This document shows positions 56,850 through 64,000 of a DNA stretch of 64,000 bases, in pieces (within the stretch, counting starts at the first letter, position 1; each line of letters starts with the position of its first letter). The notes beneath the pieces were generated by a model that was not told the origin of the DNA, ran no database searches, and was given only the letters and a program-made list of their open reading frames with translations. The DNA comes from Gnetum montanum. Lineage: Eukaryota > Streptophyta > Gnetopsida > Gnetales > Gnetaceae. The stretch is from positions 341,566-405,565 of the forward strand of contig MNCI01033476.1 of NCBI GenBank assembly GCA_015680685.1, given 5' to 3'. The position numbers and the translations under genes are program-made.

Positions 56850-58725
56850 TAATTAATTAACTTATTCATTATCATGATGCTCAAAATGATAAGGATATGA
56901 GTTGAGGGCAAACTCCTTGTTCTCCCAAGTTTGTTGGTAATAATTTGACCACTGGACAAGCACTTTGGCAATGGTTTTATTCTATAGCTTCTTTGTTTTT
57001 TAATCTTTAATAGCAATGTGCTTAACCTCAAAGCTTGCATTTGGTATATCTTCCTACTTCAGGGAACTTCTCATTGGTTTAACCCTCATTAATACTTGGT
57101 CTTCTATCTGGAACTCTTTCTTAAGATGATGTTGATCAGTATACCCTTTTCACTTATCATGGGCTCTTTATTAAGATGATGTTGATTAACATACCCTTTT
57201 CACTTATCATGGGCTCCTTGTAAGTTCTGTTGACAATATTTTCCATAATCTTCTTTTCTCTTTCTTTCCATTTTGCTCTCAAGGCTAACCCAGCCCAAGT
57301 TAGTGGTGTTTGGCAATTTTGCCCATACACAACTTTAAATGGGGTGCTATGTATGAATCCTTGGTAGTTGTTATAATGGGAAAATTTGGCCAAGTGTAAG
57401 TAGTTTTCCCAAGTCTGGGGTCTACTCCCAACATAACTTCTTAAAATATCCTCCAATGTTCTATTAACTTGTTCCATTTGGCTATTAGTTTCAGGGTGGT
57501 ACACCGTACTAAACTTTAATTGTATCTCAAGTTCCATGAAAATGTTTTGCCAAAATTCACAAATATACTTGAGGTTTGTATTTGATGAGATCGATTTGAG
57601 ACATCTATGTAGTTGGAATATTTTTTGAACAAATTTTTAGCCTACTTCTTTTACTATGTTGGTAGACTTTAGAGATATGAAAAGAGTCATCTTCATGAAA
57701 CGATCAACCACTACCAATATTGAGTCATTCCCTTTTTCGATCATTGTTAATCCTACAATGAAGTCCATGGTGACGTTTTTTCATTTCCATTTCCATGTTG
57801 GAACTTCTAATGGTTGCAATAAGCCACTGGCTTATTTTGCTCAACTTTTACTCTTTGACAAGTTGGACAATTTCTAATGTAAGTATATACATCATTTTTC
57901 ATTCAAGGCCAAAAGTAAAACTTGCATAGCATCACATAGGTCTTGATTTAACCAGGATGTCTAGCATATGGTATATCACAGGCTTCACTTAGTAACTTGT
58001 GTTTCCATATCCCTTCTAGAATACACACTATCTCCCCCTTCATCAACAAACTGTTTGGGAAAAGATGGTAGTTAGGTTTGGAGGTTATGTTGGTTAAGAT
58101 TTGCTTAAAGTAAGAGTCTTCGTTTATTTGATCTTTAATGTCTTCTTCCATAGGAGTTGTTACAACATCAATCATCAAGTTCCACATCCGGTTGAGGGCA
58201 TCAACAACTACATTATATTTTCTTGGAAAATATTTGATCCCAAAATCATATTCTACAAATAGTTCCACCCATTTACGTTGTCTTGTATTTAAAATGGGTT
58301 GTCTCTACATATATTCTAGACTTTTGTGATCAATTTTAATACAAATCTTTTTCCACAAAGATAATGTCTCCAAACTTTTAAAACATGTACAATCGTTAAT
58401 AATTCCAAATCATAGGTTGAATAATTTACCTTGGCTCCTCGTAATTTACGAGATTCAAAATATACCGCTTTGTCTTCTTGTTAAAGAAGAGCATTTATGC
58501 CCACTCTACATGTATTCGTGGATATTTTGAATGGTAAATCTTCATCTAAGAGCTTTAGGATAGGTGTCGTTGTTAATAGCACCTTCAATCTTAGAAATGC
58601 TTCCCTGCATCTTCCATCAAACTTAAACACACGTTTTTCGTGCAAGAGGTCAATCAAAGGGGTTACAAGAGTAGAGTAATCTTTAATAAAGCAATGATAA
58701 AACCCTGTTAGATGAATACCTTTAA
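56850..58725 (-). mobile_element. chromovirus-type gypsy fragment: RNaseH, integrase, chromodomain
   Basis: Minus-strand reading order: RNaseH start (FIKDYSTLVTPL- and DLLHEKR-like near 58660), RNaseH end and zinc region (VEYDFGIKYFPRKYNVVVDA, 58268-57948), integrase core end (STVYHPETNSQMEQVNRTLE, 57537-57157) and a chromodomain-like C-terminus (VLVQWSNYYQQTWENKE, about 56990-56920) that stops near 56865. The first two catalytic Asp motifs of integrase lie in a broken part (57950-57540). A 46-bp unit is duplicated in tandem (57121-57166, 57171-57216). It belongs to the same family as the plus-strand gypsy at 62221. Confidence 0.75.
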
Positions 58726-58731
58726 AACCCT

Positions 58732-59640
58732 ATGAAGAATTATCTCACCTGCTCACAATTCGTTTTGATCTTTATCACCATTAAAGGTAAAGATGAATAC
58801 CTTACCGATGAAGCGGTCCAACCAAGGAAGGAAGATGCATCCTTCAAGCATGGAAGACAAAATAATTTGGTTGAGTCATGGCTTCTCAATTCCATGACAA
58901 ATGAGATAGGAAAAAATTTTCTCCTATAGCAAATAGCAGCAAATATTTGGGAAGCTGTTAAGGAGGCATACTCACATGTCAAGAACAACTCCGAGTTGTT
59001 CGAGATTGAGAGTATTCTTCATGATCAACAACAAGGAGATCTCAACGTCACACGATACTTCAACATTCTCAACCATCATTGGCAATAATTAGACATGTTC
59101 CAAGAATACACATGGAAGTGTCCTAACGATGCCGCATATTACAAAAAGATTGTTGAATAAGCACACCTATATAAGTTCTTAATTGGCCTGAATAAGAACT
59201 TGGATGACATTCGTGGATGGATTTTATCAAAGAGCCCTCTACCAAGTCTTCATGAAGCATTTGCCGATGTTTGACGTCAAGAGAGCCACAAGAAGATCAT
59301 GATGGGAAAGCAAGGCACATCCAACAATTTTGAAGCTTCTACAATGGCAATTCGTGGAGGATAGCCAACATTCAACAATGGAAAGAAGAAAAAGGAGAGG
59401 CCTAAATGTGACCATTGTCACAAACTTGGTCACACAAAGGATCAGTGTTGGGAATTACACAACAAACCCGATGATGCCAAATCTACCGCTCGTAGGGATA
59501 GCAGAGGACATCCAGCCACAAATGAGAAAAAACCATAAATCATCGAGACCACTCTCTTTAGCAAAGAACAACTCGAATTACTCCAGAAACTGTTCAAGCA
59601 GTAGCAGACCAGTTCATCCTCCTCTCTCATAGCCACCAAA
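58732..59640 (+). pseudogene. copia gag relic
   Basis: Copia-type Gag (UBN2-like) with GKDEYLTDEAVQPRKEDASF, SWLLNSMTNEIGK, IWEAVKEAYSHVKN and a perfect zinc knuckle CDHCHKLGHTKDQC (59407-59448) that packages element RNA. Stops at 58927 and elsewhere break the frame, and the true start is missing. Confidence 0.8.
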
Positions 59641-59699
59641 TCCATTGCTCACAGATGTAAAATCATGCACGCTTTCAATGTTAAAGGAAAAAAGGAAAA

Positions 59700-60703
59700 A
59701 ATTTTGTTGTTTGGATAGTTGACTCTGGGGCATTTGATCATATGACTGAAGACTCACGGTTATTTATTGAAATCAACCTGTGTAAGGAGAAGTGGCATGT
59801 TCGAATTGCTGATGAAACACATTCTCAAGTGGCTGGAATTGGAACAATGAAATTAACCAAGGATTTGACACTTCACTCGATTTTGTTTGTTCCAAAGTTG
59901 GATTGCAATTTGTTATCTATCAATAAACTTACACAAGATTATAACTGTCACTAAATTTTTCAAAAACTTGTGTGATTTTCAGGATATGGATACAAAGAGG
60001 ACAATTGGTATGGCTAAGGAAAGTTCGGGGTTATACCTACTCACAAGCAATAACTCTCCGCATGGACAAGGTCTAAAAGTTGGTAGTCAATGTTTTCAAG
60101 ATTCATCTTCTAGTGTTTCTATTTCTCATTCCAATAATGAAGCTATGCTATGGCACTTTCGTTTAGGTCATCCCAATTTTTTGTATATTGAAAGATTGTT
60201 TCCATTATTATTCAAGAATAAAAATCCAAATTTGTTCCAATGTGAAGTGTGTCAATTTTCAAAGCATACACGAAGTTCATTTCCAAAATCAATCATACAA
60301 ACCTTCTCATCCTTTTTCAATGTTTCATAGTGATGGGTGGGCTCCCTCTCAGGCAAATCATCTTTCAAGATCTCGATGGTTTGTGTCATTCATTGATGAT
60401 CACACTTGCATGACATGGGTATATCTCTTAAAAGAAAAATCCAAAGTTGATCAAGTCTTCAAAAATTTCAACATCATGATTCAAACTCAACTTCAAACCA
60501 AAATTCAAATTCTTAGAACAGACAATGGCAAAGAATATTTTAAGTCTGTTTTGGGAGAATATCTATTGAGTCAAGGAATCATTCATCAGAGTTCCTGTGT
60601 TGACACCCCACAACAAAATGGCATTGTAGAACGAAAAAATAGACATCTTCTTGAAGTTGCCTGGTCCTTAATGTTTTCAACCAATGTTCCCAAACAATTC
60701 TAG
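59700..60703 (+). pseudogene. copia protease and integrase relic
   Basis: The protease loop WIVDSGAFDHMTED lies at about 59710-59750. A pre-integrase zinc region follows (LWHFRLGHPNF then CEVCQFSKH, 60150-60260; H-H-C-C residues visible). The integrase core shows FIDDHTCMTW, LRTDNGKEYF and TPQQNGIVERKNRH (60390-60640), so the D, D and E residues are all present. One frame shift near 60300 separates the zinc region from the core. Downstream, WVIL-GYSSNQKGYKCY-type sequence continues to about 61280. Confidence 0.8.
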
Positions 60704-61635
60704 GGAGATGCCATCCTCACTACATCATTCTTGATAAATCGGATGCCTTCTCGTGTTCTCAAGTTCCAGACTCCACTACAAACACTCTTGAAATATCACC
60801 CCTCCTCTTGGCTTGTGTCTACCATTCCACTCAAAATTCTTGAGTGCTCAGCTTTTGTCCACATCCACTCACAAAATTGAGGGAAGTTAGACCCATGAAC
60901 AATCAAATGTATTTTCTTGGGATATTCATCAAATCAAAAAGGGTACAAGTGTTATTCTCCAATCAAACAATGGTATTATCACTCTATGGATGTCTCTTTA
61001 TTTAAAAATCAACCCTTTTATCCCAATACTACCATTCAGTGGGAGAGTGAATATAATAAGGAATGCCAATCTTGGGATGTTAAGAATGATTTAGAATTCC
61101 CTCATAACATTGAAACTCCTATAGTTTTCACTTCTGAACATGTCAACCAAGCCTCCCAATCTACTCTACATGAGTCCACTTCTCAAGAGCCCAACCCTGA
61201 GTCTAACCCTTCTTCAAACTCACCAACGAACGATGAGCTAAGTGTCCATTCCAGAAGAGGAAGTGCACAACATTAGGGAGAGCCTCTGGCTTCTCCTGAA
61301 CCTATCCAAAAGCCCAACTCGGATTCATTAAATGAAGGTAACACAATTTCTGAGATTGTTACTAGTGATACTCCTGATGATTTGGGTTGGCCAATTGCTC
61401 TAAGGAAGGGAGTTAGATCATGCAACATCCTATTCCTAATTATGTCTCTTACTCTAATTTGTCACCAAATTTTCAGGCCTTTGTTACGAGTTTGGATGCT
61501 GTACAAGTTCCTACTAATGTCCAAGAAGTGCTCAAATTGCTGATATTCTAACAAAAGCCTTACCTAGAAAATGTTTCGAAGAATTAAGTTCCAAGCTCGA
61601 GATGAACAATATTTTCAGCCCAGCTTGAGGGGGAG

Positions 61636-61941
61636 TGTGGAATTATTCTAGGCATTAATCAATCTCTCTAATTTGTTATTTTATTTGCTATTTTAGGAAT
61701 ATAGGGGATTCAGTTCTATCTTTGACCAAAACTTATGAGGCATTATTAGAAGGTATCTTTGTTTCCTTATTTTGTTGAAGATTAGTTATCAACTTTCCCT
61801 ATATTTTCCCTATTCTTTTTATCAACTTTCCCTGTACTTTCCCTATTCTTTAGGAACATCGTTTCTTGTACTCATTATATATAGCCTATACGGCAGTAAT
61901 GAAAAAGATGTGAGAATTCTTATTCTTCATAGAATTCCACA
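61636..61941 (+). repeat. 3' LTR of the copia element
   Basis: Starts TGTGGAATT and ends AATTCCACA, a perfect 9-bp terminal inverted repeat, 306 bp long. Preceded by CTTGAGGGGGAG (purine tract). A TATA-like TATATATAG lies at about 61877-61885. No 5' partner in the window. Confidence 0.9.
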
Positions 61942-62214
61942 TTAAAATTCTGCACCAAGTTATTAGACAATCTCACAATCTCCTTCAACATGTCTTGCAT
62001 ATACTTCCTGAACCTTGGATTTGATTAATGGAGCTCCTCTTGAACACCTTTGATCTCATTAATTTGTTGTTCAAGAGCATTCATATGATCATTGACGTAG
62101 GACTCCATAGTTCTACAATGCATTTTTCTAGATTCCAAACATTGGTAGGCCAAGACAACAAGGCAAGGTGATTGTCCATTACCCTCAATGACCCATTTTA
62201 TGGATTCCAAGAAT
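61942..62214 (-). pseudogene. gypsy gag N-terminal fragment
   Basis: The minus-strand frame 62210-62025 (MESIKWVIEGNG, then a coiled region MESYVNDHMNALEQQINEIK) resembles the N-terminus of a chromovirus Gag. It lies on the other side of the copia element, in the same orientation and expected order as the fragment at 56850-58725, so both may be halves of one element. Confidence 0.4.
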
Positions 62215-62220
62215 GGTTAA

Positions 62221-64000
62221 TTGCCCTCAATATTTGATGAAACCAAAGAATCACCTAAGAGAACTGTGGAGCATACCATTGACATTTTCCCATGTACAAA
62301 ACCAATCTTGAAAGCCCCGTATAGGCTTTCTACGTCAAAACTAAAGGAATTAAAGGTACAACTAGATCAATTACTAGATGAAGAGAAAATTCATCCTAAT
62401 GTTTCACCTTGGGAAGCACTAGTTCTATTTATTAAGAAGAAGGATGGTCCTCAAGGTTGTGTATTGATTATAAGGCGCTAAATAAAGTAACAACCAAGAA
62501 CACCTACCCCTTGCATAGAATACATAACCTATTCGATCAAGTTATAAGAGCATGTTATTTTTTCCAAGATTGATTTGAAATCAAATTATCATCAAATAAG
62601 GATCAAAGAAAAAGATATTGAAAAAATTGTGGTTAGAATTAAGATATTGAAAAAATTGTGGTTAGAATTAAGTACAGACTATACGAATTTGCCGTGATGC
62701 CATTTGGATTGACTAATGCGCCTCCAACATTTATGGCCTTGCTAAATAATATTTTCAGGAAATACCTTGATAAATTAGTTATTGTATTCATGGACGATAT
62801 ACTTGTTTATTCCAAGTCAAAGGAGGAATATGTGAAACATTTGAAAATTACCATTGAATTCCTTAAGCAAAACCAATTAAAAGCAAAACTAAGGAAGTGT
62901 GAATTCTTTAAACAAGAAGTATCGTATTTGGGCCATATCCTATTGAAACAAGGATTACAAGCAGATCCGTCTAAAATTAGTGCAATCTGAGAATGGACAA
63001 TACCTAAGGATGCTACTACAATTCGTAGTTTTCTAGCTCTAATAGGGTTTTATCATCATTTCATTAAAGATTACTCTACTCTTGTAACCCCTTTGACTGA
63101 CCTCTTGCAAGAAAAACATGTTCAAGTTCAATAAAAGATGCAAAGAAACATTTTTAAAATTGAATTTTTTATTAACAATAGCACTTATCCCATATGAAGA
63201 ATTGTCATTTGAAGTGTCCACATATGCCTATGAAGTAGGAATCGGTGCTATTCTTTCACAAAAAGACAAAGTGGTATGTTTTTAACCTCGTAAATTTTGA
63301 GGAGCCAAGGTAACTTATTCAACCCATGATTTGGAATTATTAGTAATTGTACATATTTTAAAAGTTTGAAAACATTAATTTTGTGGAAAAAGATTTGTGT
63401 TAAAAATTAAACACAAGAGTCTAAAATACCTGGAGAGATAACCCATCTTAAATACAAGAAAATGCAAATAGGTGGAACTACTTGTTGAATACAATTTTGA
63501 GATCAAGTACATTCTAGAAAAATATAATGTAGTGGCTAATACCCTTAGCCAAATATGGAACTCAGTGATTAGTGTTGTAAAAATTAAGGATCAAACAAAG
63601 GAAGATCCTTACTTTAAGTGAATCTTAACCAACATAAGCTTCGAACCCAACTACTATCTTTTCCTAGAAAGTCTATTAATAAAGGGAGAGTGTGTATTCC
63701 AAAAGGGATCTAGAGACACAAGTTATTAAGTGAAGCCTATTAAGTACCATATGTCGAACCTCCTGGTTATGTCCAGACCTATGTGATGTTATGTAGGTTT
63801 TATTTTTTGGCCTAGGATGAAGAATGATGTATCTACTTACATAGGAAATTGTCCAAGTTGTCAAAGAGTAACAGCAAAGCAAATTAAGCCAAGTGGCTTA
63901 TTGCAACACTAGAAGCCCAAATATGGAAATGGGAAGACATCACCATGAACTTCATTGTAAGATTACTGGTGACTAAAAAGGGAATGACTCAATCCTGGTA
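62221..64000 (+). mobile_element. gypsy pol: RT, RNaseH, start of integrase (runs off the window)
   Basis: RT starts with HTIDIFPCTKPILKAPYRLS and LDQLLDEEKIHPNVSPW (62270-62415). A perfect 29-bp tandem duplication (62612-62640, 62641-62669) shifts the frame. Then YRLYEFAVMPFGLTNAPP and VFMDDILVYS (62680-62820) give an intact RT catalytic box. RNaseH (AYEVGIGAILSQKDK, THDLELLVIVHI) and the integrase zinc region (GNCPSCQRVT, 63846-63875) follow with several stops. It is inverted relative to 56850-58725 and closely similar to it. Confidence 0.8.

Larger units (their letters stand above)
58726..61941 (+). mobile_element. Ty1/copia element, 5' LTR lost, RT deleted
   Basis: Starts inside gag at an NYLTCSQFVLIF-like position directly against gypsy RNaseH sequence. 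Order: gag, zinc knuckle, protease, integrase, a short stretch, the last residues of pol (AQIADILTKALP, about 61530), purine tract GAGGGGGAG, 3' LTR. Between PTNVQE and AQIADILTKALP the whole RT and most of RNaseH are gone, a clean internal deletion near 61523. With no 5' LTR and no RT it cannot move. Stops also lie in gag and integrase. Confidence 0.85.

Noticed and set aside
52300-56860. Target-site duplication for the LINE insertion
   Set aside because: The only shared string is aaaaaat, next to an A-rich tail, which is not informative.
1-64000. tRNA, rRNA, CRISPR array or bacterial operon
   Set aside because: No cloverleaf, rRNA core or regular spacer array was noticed, and exon structure and retroelements show plant nuclear DNA.

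Overview
The window looks like plant nuclear DNA, most likely from a gymnosperm (conifer-type) genome. It is AT-rich and almost filled with old, nested and mutated retroelements: Ty3/gypsy, Ty1/copia, L1-type and RTE-type LINEs, and a pararetrovirus-like piece. There is one host gene, spread over several exons with a long intron. The host assignment is inference from this composition; no rRNA, tRNA or organelle marker proves it.

Layout. 1-1757: unassigned AT-rich DNA. 1758-11136: gypsy element A, minus strand, with two 862-bp LTRs, gag and an extra 3' ORF but no pol. 11137-14443: old retroelement debris with a possible LTR rich in AAGATGTCTT palindromes. 14449-26922: element B, plus strand, a complete 12.5-kb gypsy element with a perfect 5-bp target duplication (tactt) and gag-PR-(RT remnant)-RNaseH-IN-ORF3. 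26928-27909: unassigned. 27915-34459: element C, minus strand, gag only, with a nearly perfect target duplication. A, B and C share R/U5 sequence, a tRNA-Asp-type primer site, a related gag and a 3' leader region. A and C share one U3 type and both lack pol, so they look like a non-autonomous group that a B-like element could have moved. 34815-38095: two RTE LINE copies lying head to head. 38096-42390: no gene, some local repeats.

42391-46702, minus strand: the last five recognisable exons of a LAZ1/TMEM184 (DUF300) membrane protein gene. All five join in one reading frame, but one splice acceptor reads AT instead of AG, and the N-terminal exons are not in view. 48980-49786: a large imperfect inverted repeat. 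49800-52334: a promoter/polyadenylation region and a long intact ORF with a 30K-type movement-protein motif (LLDSRI) and a tRNA-Met primer-site match inside the ORF, read here as an endogenous caulimovirid-like element. From about 52335 it runs in frame into a 5'-truncated L1 LINE that ends in oligo(A) near 56834. The LINE carries a GC-rich coding block of unknown origin.

56850-64000: a minus-strand chromovirus (integrase plus chromodomain, RNaseH, and a separate gag piece) split by a plus-strand copia element that has lost its 5' LTR and its RT. A second gypsy pol of the same family then runs in plus orientation off the window edge.

No gene set here forms a working pathway. The points of most interest are the pararetrovirus-like ORF, U3-like promoter modules placed inside elements A and B just ahead of their extra ORF, and the damaged LAZ1 gene. 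LTR, exon and motif positions were read directly from the sequence. Family names come from motif recognition without database searches.
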